A stretch of 64,000 nucleotides of DNA from Eopsaltria australis (Eukaryota > Chordata > Aves > Passeriformes > Petroicidae): NCBI GenBank assembly GCA_034509425.1, contig JAVTVJ010000791.1, positions 930,001 to 994,000 of the forward strand, read 5' to 3'. The notes under the pieces were generated by a model that saw only the letters and a list, made by a program, of their open reading frames with translations, made no database searches and was not told the DNA's origin. Position 1 is the stretch's first letter, and every line of letters starts with the position of its first letter. Below, piece after piece: positions 49,781 to 63,300 of this stretch. The position numbers and the translations under genes are program-made.

Positions 49781-52700
49781 AAAAGATGCTGACTTTTATG
49801 TCAATTAAAACATTTTTTTTAATGCCCATGAACACATTGTTAGTTGAGTATCATGTGGTAGCAATATGTTTGCAAAGTACAGTAATTGTGTAGTTTCTCA
49901 AAACTCTTAGGGAACAATGTTTAAGAAAGTTAGGTCCAATAATTATAAACAAACAAAGAAATTATCAGTGTGTGAATATCTGCTTAACAAATATTAGCAC
50001 ACATGGATATCAATTAAGCAAAAATCTTGCACGTCAGAGAAAAGAAGTGATACAGATTTGCAGTCCTTTTCAAAAAGTCACTTGCTTCCTCTTGGAGATC
50101 AGGCAGTATCTTTCAGGAAAGTATACTGTCCCAGTTCGTTCTGGGGTTCTTTCTACAGGCTCTTAAAGGTTATGACCTACTCTAAACTGTACAGGTATAT
50201 CAAACCTGGCCTGAAAATCAAGAACTGTCCACTCAAAGCAGCACTGAATTAAGAACCAGTATTTACCAGGGTAAATTCTTCTTCTGCCGAGCAGTGTGAC
50301 TGTGGCTATACTGTCAAAAGTCCCTGAGCCAGTTTCTTTAAAGATGTCACGATGATTGCTCATAGTGATGCTGAATGGTGATGAGTATGCACAGACATGT
50401 ATACATGAGGGTTTCCCAAGCACCATTGCAGCAGACCTTCACTCTGAATTGTGGTTTGCATATCTGGTATTTTAATTAGTTTAAAAGTTATCATTATTTA
50501 TAAAGTGCATTGATAGGAAATAGTGCATTCAGTTTATCTAGAGCATTTAGGTGATGCTATGCTTTCAACTAATTTTTGTCAGAATTTAACCTGTGTCATG
50601 ACAAGTGCTTTCAGATATTAGACATCAAAAATATGAAAAACATGAAGAATAACTCTTCTTCTGACACTTCTAAATATCTAGTGTGTCTCTTTAAGTACAA
50701 AGTGTAATATATCTTGGTACTGGATGCTCCAAGTGTGTATTTACTAATTTTACTGTCTCTGACTGGTTTCCTTTGTAAAGTGTATATGGATTCAGGTGCA
50801 CATTGGCCTCTCCAGCACATCTGCCATAACTTTAGAGTTTACATCACACTAAACAAACAGAACAAATAAACACATAACTTTTTGATTATTAGCTCTTCAA
50901 TACTGTCCAGAAGCCATAGATTTTTCTGTGAATATAAAAAGACCATGATGAGCTATCAATAGTGTGCAATGAACATCTTTCATTCCAGACTATCACTGAG
51001 GGAAAAAAACCTGAAGATGGGTGCCCTTTTCTTCAACAAAACTAAACCAAGTGGCTACCAGGAAGGGTGATGGCTTTTATGATTCATCTTAAAACACCTC
51101 ATAGCCCAAGACAAGTAGCATCACAACAATAGCTGTTTTTCAAGGGCTAGATACTGGCCATCCTTTTCCTCATTTTGAAGGTATGCCAGAGAACAATGAG
51201 CCAGAAGTTGCCAAATAGAGCCTCTTCTCAAAATTCTACAATTTTTATGGAAATTGCAGAGCTCTTCTAGGCTGCTTTTATTACACAAGTATTTCTGACT
51301 TGCAGTGAGATATTCCAATTCTCTTCCTTATTCTGAAACCTAATGAAAGGCCCTTACTTCTTCATGGATATGAAGGTATATTTGTCTTCATCTTTGGCTG
51401 AATGTGTTTGCCATTTGGCTGCTCCTCCCTATCTGTAGAAGTCAACTACCCAAATGAAAAGCAACACAAACAAGAAGGGGACGAGGGCATTGAGAAAGTA
51501 GAAGTAATAATACTGCAGCTTGGAAAGAAGAGGCACAGAGGAGACACCTGTCTTAAAGTGCGCCCAAGAAGGCTTCGTGAAGTTGCCAGCTGTCTTATTG
51601 ATTTGAATATGCAGCTAAATGCTGATATTAATGCTAATTAATGTTAATTTAACATGAATATTCTTAAAAGCTTATGGTGGCCTTTCCCTGCTACTTTGGA
51701 GATTTCAAATCCCAGGGCACAGCGTATGAAAGACTAGAAAACTAAATCAATTTGATAATTCCTTTAATATAATTTTAACTTTTGGTCAGATACCATCTTC
51801 ATGTTAGAGATGGGTGCACTGCTTTTTGCTCTTTTGGAACCAGTCATGTATTCATTACACTGAGACCTAACCGTTTTTGCATTCCAATAGAGTAGTATCA
51901 GTAATCAAAACAGAAGGATGGTAAAATTGAAGAAGCACATATGGTAATAAATCCCTTGAAAAGAACACAGGCTATAGCATAGATCTACCATCTGCTCTAC
52001 GATTTACAGTCTCCCTTTTTGCTTACTAGATGGCAAACAGATTACCCACCGTATTAGCCTATGATAAATTTTTATGCTGTCTTGTTATAAAATCAGCTGG
52101 GCTGAAATTTGCCTTATACCTGGGCTTGCTCAACTTCCTTCTCAGTGGATGGAAGAAGTCTGATGTGTTAATTCTCCCTTCCTACAATGAAAGGTGTTAC
52201 TCAAAAGTCGTTGTAACAGCTAGTGGTTTCTTAAAGCATGGTGAAAGACAGGGTGGGCAAAACTATCTACTAATAAGGCAAATCAGCTGTAAACCCACAT
52301 TTGCAATTTAGAAATGCAACAGAATGAGAGCACAGTGCTATCCTGTTTAGGTTATACTTCACCTTGCTGAGGCTATTTTTTGAAACTGGGATCATGGCAC
52401 TGTAGAGGCCTTTTTTTCCAGGTGTTGCCCAGCAACATAATGTGGTTGCTTCTACATACAGGTAATATTTACCTCTATGCAAAAAGAGACCAGTTCAGTA
52501 CTTTGTACTTTCTAAACCTTCAGTTAAAATTCCTTGTTTTTGAGGTAGATGCACGCAGCAGAGTGAGACCAGAAGGAAGCTATTTTCCACCGCTTCAGAA
52601 ATGGTTGCTACTTGCTTGCCTTTCACAGAACCCTGCTCCATGAGCATGAGTTTGCAGTCAGAACTATTGAAAACATGTGGCATAACCTCAGTGTCTGTAG

Positions 52701-54333
52701 AAGAAATTTGAATCAGTGTATCCAAAGCTTAACTCTTCCATTTCTACCCTCTGTTAACTGTTACAATTAACCAGAGGACAAGAGTCCCCAGCCCTGAGCA
52801 AATACACCAGGGTAATTTCTACATTTCCTCTACTTTAGGAGCTGGTAATTGTGTTCTTAGTGAGCCATAACACCCTCAAGGCCTAATGATTTGTCATCCC
52901 CCCAGAATGTCCTTTTAGATTAATTTTTCTCATCTGAATATAATATAATTAACAGTATTGGTATTTCAAATGTCTACATTTGACTCCAGATTTAAGACCT
53001 CAGACGTAAATGAGGCATTTGACGTCTTTTCTCAGAACTTTTGTTCCCAGTCACTGATCTGCATTCTCATTTGCATCACACAGAGGTTTCAAGCCCAGAA
53101 TCTCAGCTGCATATGGAGGAAATAGAATCTGAAAGCCCCGATCTGCAAGACTGCTAAGCACACAAAATTTAAGGAAGTCCTGATAAAAATCTTTGAAATT
53201 CAGAAAACATTGAGAAGTTTTTAATCTTCAGTTACAAAAAATAAAAGAAAACAAAAAGAAAAAAAGGGAAAAAAGACCCCAACAAACAACAGAAAAGAGG
53301 AAGAGAGAAAGTTTAGGTACGAGGTAGAATTTTAAGATGTACTAAAATGCACAGATAGACCATTGATCTATTTGGTTGAACTAGATTTTCATAACATTTG
53401 ACATTTATCTCTCTTACAATATTTTATCAGTGAAAGCATAATTTTATTTACTTACCAGGCTATTTTATTTTTTCTTCTGTCTCATTGAAGGTTTCTGCTG
53501 GAAAGCTCATTAGTTCTACTTTTTCCTGGGTTGAGAATTCTTAGGCTCATATGAAAACAGGGGATGGTCTAGAGGGTGGATGAGAATAAAAAAATTCATT
53601 CTGAGTATATGCCTTTCATCTTTAAGATACTTTTTCCTTCTAAATGCAGCTTTAGCAGTAATACCTCAAATACTTTTAACTTTTAGATAAGCAGCAAGGG
53701 CATGGATCATAAAGACACGCTTAAGTCAGTTAAAAGTTGAACCTCTTTAATATCAGCCATTTTCTTTTGCTCAGAATATCTTTGAGAATTCAGGATGTTT
53801 CAGACTAGGCTTTTTTCCCTTCTTTCCTCTGTTAATTTTGAGGAAACTCTGGAGAACTGTTACTGCATCAGAGACTGCCTGGCACTCTGAACAGGTGTGA
53901 ATAGGAGTGTTGGAAAAAACATCTTGATAGTGTTTATCATGTAGCTACTATTTTTCTTGCACAGAGATGGTGTGGAATTGCTCATACAAGGGTGCAATTA
54001 TATCTATCAATTTCTTGTAAAGAAAAACAAAAAAGCACTTCCATGTTTCTTTCAGTGTGATATCTACCTAATACACCCCATGTCTTAGTGGTTATTATCA
54101 CAGGAAATAAGTGTAGCCATTACTCTTCATACACAGAGACATTTGCATCACTGTCTAGATTGTGTTAATAATGATATTAACTGAATAAACTACCTCAAAC
54201 AGTTCTAAGGGACTTAAGAACTTCATTGTTATGAGTTGTCTTTTTGAACCTTCTAGTAAATCGAACTGTGCCAGGGAGCGCTCCTGAGAGCTGAAATTCA
54301 ATTGTACATGCTGTGAAATTTTTGCTGTGGTTC
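49781..54333. other. Intergenic, nothing recognised
   Basis: AT-rich unique sequence with a purine-rich tract near 53235-53310. Open frames of 60-93 codons here have no family features. Confidence 0.6.
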
Positions 54334-54934
54334 TGTTGGGGTTTAACAGCAGTCAGCAATCAAAGCACCACACAGCCACCTGCTCCCTTCCCCACCACTA
54401 GGATCTGGGACAGAATCAGAATGGTAAAAGATAGAAAACTCGTGGGTTGAGATAAAGGCAGCTTAATAGGGAAAGTAAGAGTCGTGAACACAAACAAAGC
54501 AAAACAAAGGAATGAATTCACTGCTTCCCATGGGCAGGCAGGTGTTCAGCATCTCCAGGAGAGCAGGGCCCCACCACAAGTAACAGTGACTTGGGAAGAC
54601 AAACTCCATCTGTCCAAATGTCCCCCTCCTTTCTCCTTTTTTCTCCTCACTTTCTATACTGAGCATGATGTCACATGGTCTGGAATACCCCTTTGGTCAG
54701 TTGGAGTTGCCTCTCCTGGCTGTGTCTCTTTCCAATGTCCCAGGCACCCTCAACATCCACACCAGTGTGGCAGTACAAAAAGATGAAAAGGACTTGGTGG
54801 TACGTAAGAACTGTTCAGTGATAAAAAAAAGAATTCTCTATATTCTCAACCCTTTGTTCACCACAAATCCAAAACACATCCCCGTGCCAGCCACTGTGAA
54901 GAAAATTAACTCTACCCTAGCCAAAGCCACCACA
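54334..54934 (-). mobile_element. Songbird ERV LTR (about 600 bases), near full length
   Basis: It starts TGTTGGGGTTTAACAGCAGT and ends CTAGCCAAAGCCACCACA, the TG/CA ends of the complemented TGTCCTGG-type LTR. Between are GCACCACACAGCCACCTGCT, ACTCGTGGGTTGAGATAAAG, GGCAGGCAGGTGTTCAGCAT, CATGATGTCACATGGTCTGG and AAGAAAATTAACTCTACCC. The bases just outside (GGTTC left, AGCCA right) do not match, so no target duplication is seen. No retroviral genes adjoin it, so it is probably a solo LTR. Minus-strand sense is inferred. Confidence 0.82.
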
Positions 54935-57900
54935 AGCCACTAGTATAATTTTGTCCCACGTGAGTTTGCGCTGTTCCAAAGAATTTCCAAGTTCAGTTTG
55001 TGATATCTTATGGATAATTTCCACTAGTCAGTGTGCATGTCCCCAAGCCACTTTATAGGCTAAAATTCTTCAGGAGTGTGGAAATAAGCTGTTCTTTCCT
55101 AGTTGGTGTCAGGAACCATAACTCAAGCACACTTAACAAAACTTACAGTATATGAAATGTGTCAAGAGAGACTACATAATTTTTTCATTGGCATAATGAA
55201 GGGCTAGTAACAATCTCACTTTGTAAGGCTCACTTACTCCCCTTTTCACAGTAGCCAGCCAGAATGACCTTGTCTCCTTGACATCTGGCTGAGCACCCTA
55301 AGACCAGCTGGTACACAAATCTTCTTATCTCCTTCCCTCAAATCTCAACCAGAAGTGATGATGCTCGTTTTAAAAATTCTTTGGTTATTAAGGCACAAGA
55401 AACCTGTTACCAGCTCTCAGTCATAAGATTTACTAGTGTGAAAGCAGCGATTCTGCATCTTAAATTGTATGTGAGTGCATTTTCTCACTCATACTAGGCA
55501 GAAAACACCAACCTAAAACTGCAAATGTACTAAAAATCACAGAAAATATAGGTTATTGCAGGAAAGTTCATTAGGTTTTCTAAGAGAGAAAACCCAAGGA
55601 CATAAACCAGGCAGTGTGTTTCTGAATATCACTTTAAAACAGGTTCCTGTCTATTCTGTGTGCACCTATCCAATTTAGGTCAACTACTAAAGATGCTCAA
55701 AGTGCAAACTACTTTGACATAAGGGACTCTGGGGAGATAAATTAGTTTTACTTAAAAAGAGTTGCTAATACAGTGATGTAGCTGAATGAAGATAATTAAC
55801 TCATATTCTCAAGGGCAATCTCCTACATGCTTAAATATAAAGGTATCAAAGAAACTCTTAAACACATAGAAGGCAAGAGATTTACAAGTTAATCACACCT
55901 GTCAAAGTTAAACAGATCCTGCAAAAGTCTGAGATTAGTAGTCAAACATTTCATGTCGTTACCAGTGATAGAAATGGAATTCCTTTTTTAAGACACCAAT
56001 CTCATATTGTAATTGCTTATTCTTAACACATTCTTTATCCCTTTTCCTGATGCCTTCTTAGATTCTGTAGAAGCCTCATTCTTCCTCCTGGATAGCACAT
56101 TATTCTGCCTGTCACATACTGCATCTGTGGTGCTGCAGCTTCTAGCTAAAAAAATCAAAGAGCCAAATAATGGAGGTACAGAATCAAGAGTGGCTGGAAC
56201 TTTATTGCCATAAATGTGGGAAGATCTGGGACTATTTCTGAACAGCATTTCTTCGTCTTGTCTGGAAAACAGTTTTGGAGACTTTAGTAATTTCAAGGAT
56301 TATCTGTTTGAAGATACCAGTATCAAAATTTTGTTTCCTTCCCTCTAAAGGTAATTAATACAAAGTATAGATAAAACTTGAGTTGGGATTGCATATTAGT
56401 GCGGAATCTGTTAATTGACAATATCTGTATTAGCCTTTATTCTGTATAGTATTTTTTTTAAACTTGAGTGTATTTCCATCATTCCACCTTGTAATTAAAG
56501 TCATGTTAAAATTGCATAGAGATGAGGTATTAAGAAGAGCTGTGAAATGCAATTACTCACTTTTGGATTTGACAGAAGGGGAGGCAAAAATACTGCAATT
56601 CTTCTGACTTCAAGTGATATATTCCACAAATAATAAACAGCTCAGAAAAAGTGCACAGCCACTTCTGTTATGCAGCTGTTCTTGCAACCCCTCCTCAGTT
56701 TTATCTTTTCATCATTCACAGAGCATTGTACCCTAAATAGAAGCTAAAAGCAAAAGCAATTGGACTCACAGATAAAAAAGATTTGGAGCATAAGGAGAGC
56801 TTTGATCCTTCTCCTCATGTAAAATATGCTGTATAGGTCTGGAGAGATGAGCAGGAAACTGATCACTGGTGGTTAAAAGCATTAGTAAGAAATGTTAGAG
56901 TCTCCAGGTTAGGAACTTTCAGTATGAATATAAGGAAAAGACAATGGACGAGGAAAGGAAATGCAGTGTGTACTCAGTACATAGTCACAAATGCTATTTT
57001 CTTTATATGGCTACATGGACTATGAATTACAATAAAATGACTGGCAAGTTTGTCTCACTGATGATTTTCACTGAACTCTTGGCAGATTTGAGTTTCTTCA
57101 TTATGGCTTTTTTATTACTGACATCCATGGGAGTCAGACTTTATGTATGATCTGTGAAGTCTAATGAATACAAAAGCAAACATCCTTCCTTGCTTTTTAA
57201 ATGGGAAAGCACCTAATAATCCTAATAATTGCTTAGTCCATTCTTATATAAAGTAGCAACTCTGTTGTATTGATGACTCTCTTGAATTTGAACTCGGGCT
57301 TTGTATATTTGTATTTGATATTTTGATTTTTTAATTTCTGATTTTTAAAGTGGGCCCTTCAAGTAATTAAATCAAAACAATGCATTATGGTCACAAAACA
57401 AGCTGAGTACTAAAGATCCAGGTAAAACATTCTTATGAGGACACTTTTTGGAATAAAAATACACCAGATTTTGTATTTCAGCCTTGGCTTGGAACTATCT
57501 GTCTTACCTAGCAACTCATTTGAAGGTCAAATTTACTAGGGAAATCCTAGATAAAAAAGAAACTCTTTCCCACCACTTTGCTTACAGTCCCAGTGGCATT
57601 GAAGTATTCTTTTTACTGTTACATTTAAGAAATTATCTGTGAGGACCAGAGTTCAAACTTTTCAAATGTTCCATCAACGTTGCTGGTTTCTGACAAAGAA
57701 ACTGTGAAGGACATAGAAAAGCATTGTAGAATGAAACAAATAATTTGAAAAATAATCTCTAGGTGATGTAACTGGCTAAAAATAGCAATCATCCAAAATG
57801 AAATATGGTCTGAGAAAGAGAAATTATCAATAGTTTTTTCTGTGTAGAAAAGCTAATTATAAAGCTTCTCTCTATCTATTGCAAACTATTTTTTAATAGG

Positions 57901-58226
57901 AAAAGCAAAAGATAGTTACAATATGGTTGAACATGTTCTGACTTGTCTTTTTCAATCCCATCTGTTGGAGTTTTCGTCCTATTCCTGCTTCTTCAGTTTT
58001 TACCTGGTCTCCTGGTAAAGAGCTCTAGACAATAAAATGGGCAGCCCCTTAGATTTTGAACATCATTTATTTCTTCCAGTTGAGCTTAAGAATTTGATAC
58101 CACATGTTTTCTTCTATTTCATACTATTTTAATATGAAGTGTCTGTAATTATAGTAAACATAATTATACTATTAATATTTTTATTATTATTTATGATTGT
58201 GAAATTATATTAGGAGATTAGCATGT
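54935..58226. other. Intergenic, nothing certain
   Basis: AT-rich unique DNA. One 102-codon frame on the minus strand (56296-55988) has a composition rich in R, K and S but no recognised motif and no convincing splice sites; it is discussed in the findings. Confidence 0.6.
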
Positions 58227-58812
58227 CATAGAATCATAGAATCATAGAATATCTTGAGTTGGAAAGGACCTCCAAGAATCATTGAGTCCAACTCTTAGCC
58301 CTGCACAGGACACCCCAAAAATCACAAAATCACCATGTGCCTAAAAACATTTTTAAATGCTCCTTTGAACTCTGTCAGGCTTGGTGCTGTGACCACTTTC
58401 CTGAGGAGCCTGTCCCAGTGTCCAGCCACTCTCCTGGTGAAAAAACTTCCTGATATCCAACCTAACCTCCCCAACACTGCCTCATGCAGTTTCCTTTGGT
58501 CATATCAGTGGTAACCAGAGAGAAATCAGCACCTGCCCCTCCTCTGCCCCTCATGAGGAAGCTGCAGACTGTGATGAGGCATCCCATCACTCTGCTCCAA
58601 GCTGTCTTGCTCAAGCTGCTCTTCAAACAGGCTACCCTCAAGGTCCTTCACCATCTTGCCCTTTGGACACTCTTCAGTAGGTTTATGTCCTCCTTCTACT
58701 GAGACACCCAGAACTACAGATGGCACTCAAGGCCAGTCTCCGCTACCAGTGCAGAGTAGAGTGAGAAAATCAGCTCCCTCAGCTCTGCAGCAGTGCTGTG
58801 CTTGACACACCC
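58227..58812 (-). mobile_element. CR1 LINE fragment (about 590 bases), reverse orientation, young
   Basis: It begins with three CATAGAAT tail units, then TTGGAAAGGACCTCCAAG, GAGTCCAACTCTTAGCCCTG, GGAGCCTGTCCCAGTGTCCA, CTGATATCCAACCTAACCTC, CTTCTACTGAGACACCCAGA and GGCACTCAAGGCCAGTCTCC. The three clean tail repeats and few changes suggest a younger copy than the others here. The open frames across it are repeat-derived. Confidence 0.95.
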
Positions 58813-59517
58813 TAGAGATTTCCCACATATGGGAGAGCATGTAGCAATAGATTTGCCTGGCTGGCTTATCTATATGCTTGCATACATATTTGAAATACCT
58901 CTTTGTGCCTATCCCTTTAAACCATTGCAGTTTGAGCAAATTCTTAATTCAAATTGCAGCAACCTTGATTCTTCCAGTTACAGAAGTCCTTCATTTTGTT
59001 CTTGTGTGCTGAATAGCAGGCAGCCCTTACAAACTGTGAGCCTTTTTTGTTTTCCACATATGCAAAATATTGCAGTAGGGCAAACTGAAGCTTACACAGA
59101 GCAGTTCAAACGCCTAAAAAATTCGAGGTCATTATCATTTAACTGAATTTACTCAAATCTGTAAGTTAATTGTGCAAAACAGATGTAAACAAGTATTCAA
59201 TTAATGTGTCTCTACATTAAGGACCTTTTTATATTTTGGTGACCAGTATGGAAAAATGTGAACATGCCCATCTTCAGAGTTTCAGAAAACAGAAGTCCAG
59301 TAAATATGTTTTATACTTCAGCTTTAGAAATCCAATCTTATTTGGGCTAATTAGCAGAAGTACACAGGAGCAAAACATTTTCCAAAGAAAAACGTTGTCC
59401 TTCTTATTCTGCAGTTTAGTTAGAATTAGGATATCCCTGTGCTGATATAATAGGCTGCACTCAATAAAACACATAAATCATGTCTTCTCTTTACACTTAC
59501 AGACCCTGCTTCCCTGT
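58813..59517. other. Intergenic, nothing recognised
   Basis: AT-rich unique DNA between a CR1 copy and a solo LTR. Confidence 0.6.
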
Positions 59518-59962
59518 TGTCCTGGTTTTTGGCCAGGACACAGTGAACATTTTTCAGTAGCCATGAGGGGGCAGATACTGGAGCTGTGTGAGCACGTCTA
59601 GGTGTTACTCTATACCATCTCTTCTCACCCCTGGGATCAGAAGAAAGGACTTTCTTGCAGAGATGCAGAGGGTCCATCCATGATGGTTAATTGTCTCAGG
59701 ATAGCGTGGCATACCATCAGTTGGTGAGCAGTTTTTGCTTGCAAGTCACCCTCTTTTTGTATACTTTTTAGTATTGTTTCTGTTATTGTTTGTTTTCTTG
59801 CATAGTTGCTGTTTCCAGTAAATTGTTCTCTCTACCCATTATTTCTGCCTTTTTTACTGTCTTGCCAAAAGAGCGGGGGGAGTGAGCAAGTAGCATCTGG
59901 TTTGGGAGAGTCTTGTTTGCGGGGGGGACTCATTTGGGGAGCGCCATTCCTAAACCATGACA
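59518..59962 (+). mobile_element. Complete solo ERV LTR with 5-bp target-site duplication
   Basis: The element begins TGTCCTGGTTTTTGGCCAGG and ends CCTAAACCATGACA, giving proper TG and CA ends over 445 bases. The five bases before it (59513-59517) and after it (59963-59967) are both CCTGT, a target duplication of the size made by ERVL-class elements. Internal blocks include AGTAAATTGTTCTCTCTACC and GGGGGGAGTGAGCAAGTAGC, as in songbird LTRs of this type. There is no internal retroviral sequence, so two LTRs have recombined into one. Confidence 0.88.
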
Positions 59963-60350
59963 CCTGTGGACCTCCATGGACTGCCGGGCCTCAGATGCCT
60001 CACTGTGGTCTTCACCACGTGCTGCAGGAGAATCTCTGCTCCAGCATCTGGATTACCTCCTTCCTTTCCTTCTTCACAGACTTTGGTGTCTACAGGGCTG
60101 GTCTGCTCACATATTCCCACTCCTTGCTTGTGGCTGCAATTGTACAAAGTTTTTTCCCCCCTTTCTAAAATGCATTATCCCAGAGGCACTGCCATGGTCA
60201 CTGATGGGGCTGGCCTTGGCCTGCAGTGGGTAGGTCTTGGACAGAGCTGGTCCTGGCTCTGTCAGGCATAGAGGCAACTTCTTGCAGCTTCTCACAGAAG
60301 CCATTCCTGTAGCCCACCCCTACTGAAATCTGGCCATGCAAACCCAATAC
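59963..60350 (+). mobile_element. Older songbird interspersed repeat (probably ERV-derived)
   Basis: Blocks TGCCTCACTGTGGTCTTCAC, GCTGCAGGAGAATCTCTGCT, TTCACAGACTTTGGTGTCTA, TTATCCCAGAGGCACTGCCA, GCAGCTTCTCACAGAAGCCA and ATGCAAACCCAATA occur together in a common songbird repeat that I recognise but cannot name with certainty. The solo LTR lies at its left edge. Three overlapping plus-strand open frames (59806-60271) lie in or run into this repeat and are not genes. Confidence 0.55.
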
Positions 60351-63300
60351 GTATGCTTCCAGTAAAAGATAGCTTTCTGTAAAACAGTTTTATCATATTA
60401 CTTTTTTGGTAAGATAGATTTGGCCTTGGAAGATATCACTTTTGATAACTTTTTAACAGTTAAGTATCTTAACCAATAGATTGTGAATGGGACTTTCCAG
60501 GATAAAAAAAAGAGAAAAGGAAATAATTTAGAATAAAATAGAGACGTGAAATTTCTGAAAGCTTGGCCAAGGAAGATGTGTTAGTGCTGCTGTCATCAGC
60601 CTATCATGGGCTTTGTTCTCAAGTATTCTTGGCCCTGAATTTCATCATCTTTATCTAGCTGTTAAGACAAAGATACTCTTAATACCCTACTATCTGTTCA
60701 TAAGTCTAAAACTGAGAATCTGTTTTCTAGTACATGTGAAACCTGAAGTATAAAAAAATATTAAAATATTACAATAATAGAGTTCTTTAATTTCCCAGTG
60801 TTCTGGAAGATAATGACCTTTCTGCTAGGATTTGTTAGTCTTCAACTGTTGAGGTGCAGTTAAACTAATTTCTCTTTTTAAAATTTTTATATCAAGTTAA
60901 GTTATCCTAATGTCAGATGCTATTCAGTTTTTCTGAAGTTACATTTATAAAGGGAAATATCAACAGAACTTGATGGAAAAATGATTGAGTTTTAAAAAAT
61001 CATTCAAAAATGTACCATTACTTGAATAAAATAATTTTGGAGGGATGTCTATAAATCATATCCTGTTTGAGCAATTTCTGTGAGCTGATTTTCCAATTTC
61101 TTCCTTGTTTTCCTCACTTTTGCAGTCCATAGGACTTTCCCAGGGAGTTGCTGTTACCCTAAACATCTCTTGGCATCCTGAATCATAACAGATGTCTGAA
61201 TATTGAAAAACTGTTTTTATTATGAGATAAGAATCTGTTGGGTCTGGAAGACTGTGCAGCTTTATCCAGGCTTAATGCCAAGGTCAGATTTTTGTTTCTT
61301 TTTTCCTTGAGCTAAAACAGAAAACTTTTCTTTTTGGAAACATCATGGACTCTTCATTTTGTAACTGGTGTAAAGAGTTGAGTTAAAGGTACAAAAGACC
61401 CCTCACTTCATAAGGATCTGTGCTACATTATATTTGTTAAAGGGCTTTATGACCAAGAAAATAAACCAACACCTTTGGGAGAATAAGTTGATATAGGTTT
61501 TTTCTAAGGGTAGTCATCTAAGGGTGACTGGACTTTAAAGGTAGCAAAACTGAGGTAAATGCTCACCACAGAACCATCAGGGAAAAGTTCTAACAGTTTG
61601 GAGGGAAGTCAAAAGTCCTGTTTTCAAAGGACAACCTAATCTTGCTCTCTAATTTTATGACTCTATGCCAGTGAACCGCATAGGAGAAATTGGTCTGGAT
61701 AAAATAGAGGTGAAGAAAACATCAATGTGTATCAGCCATGAATTTTAATCAAACAAAGGACAAATGTGCAGAATCACATTTCTTTTAATGCATACGAGAA
61801 TTCTGTATTAATGCAAAAGTTTAGTCATCTGTGATCTAAAGAGAATAAAATTTTATACTGTGGAAACAGACAAAAGTGTAAAAATACACAATATTTTCTT
61901 TCCTAGGGCTATAACTAAGTGCTATTTTGAACAGAAAGCAATAATTTCACTACTGTGAACTGTGTACAAAAATTTGCAACTGCTTATTTTAATAATGTCA
62001 TTTTAAATTTCTTTTTTTTAACTGTCCAACTTTCAGTGACATATGCTGTGTTTCCTGCTCTTTCAGGCTTTGGGTAAATATTTCCTGCATATATTTCACT
62101 TTGATATCTGTCCATCTTCATGCAAAACCTTGCACTGTTATGTACTGGTGGAATAAAAATATACTTGTTAACAGTTGCTGATGATACAGACTGCACCTCA
62201 CCCAGTGGCAAATACTGAGAAGGAAGTATTTTGACTAAAGAGAAAACAGACCCTGAAGTTCTCATGGGAAAAGAAAATAAAAAATATTAGCATGCAGACA
62301 TTAATGTGCTTCTCACAGATAATACTGAAGGTTTTATTCCTAGAAGATTATGCCACAAATATGCTTTTGTAGGTCACTGTGGAAGAGAAAACTGACAAGT
62401 ATGTTTGGGATTTCAGTGTCAGTTACATCTCTTGAGTTATAATTGTATAAAATTGACCATATGAGTGTGGTAAATGTCAGCATCAAAGACACAGGCAAAA
62501 GAATGAGAGAACTGGGCATGCCAGGGGAGAAGGTGTAAGCGTCTTCCCACAGATGAAATAATTTAATTCTAATTGGTTTGATTAACTGTGCAATTAGCAC
62601 CTATGATAACAGGATTTCTTTTTTTTCTGAAAGGATCAGAACAGCTGCTAAGAAATAGACACACATGATAGCATCTCCAGAAATTACTTAACTCACCAAA
62701 AATCCAAAACACACTCTTGGGTACTGGAAGGGAAGCATGGCCAACTCAACAGGAGTGTATATGACATGTAAGATTCATACTCATAAAGATATACCAGAAT
62801 TCGCAGATTCCTTCTGAATTTGCACCTTGCAAACATTAATAACAATGGAAGGATTCCTCCCACATGCTGTTGTACTGCCATTTGGATTATCTGGGACACA
62901 TGAGAATAGACCTTTGGAAAATGTCAGTAAGACAAGTGGAGACCTGTGAGTGTATGAGTCCTGCTGGATTTGGGTGCAACACTCAAAAGGGAACTAATGA
63001 CAATCCCCCTGTGGCATCAGTGTGGTCTTTGGGATTCTGCTTACAGAAGCATGATTGCCTTATTTTGAAGGACGTCACACATGAAGGATGCATGCGTTAC
63101 AGATCTACATGCTGAGAAAGAAAGAGGAAAAACTTAAGGGGTTTCTCCTTCCTTATTAATGAGATAGATTTGTAACAAGCATGAGGATTGCTAATGGAAA
63201 GAGAGTTTTATTTTAAAGTTGTGTGTCTGGCTGTGTAGTTTCCGTGTCTCTGGCTGTATAAAGTCTGTATTGTTCTGAGAAGCTGTACCTGCCTTTTTCT

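Noticed and set aside
58484..59146. Open frames of 72 and 117 codons on the plus strand
   Set aside because: The first is inside a CR1 copy, and the second begins in the CR1 and runs into unique DNA with no motif.
59806..60271. Three overlapping plus-strand frames of 85-120 codons
   Set aside because: They lie within or run into LTR and older songbird repeat sequence, in different phases, with no domain.
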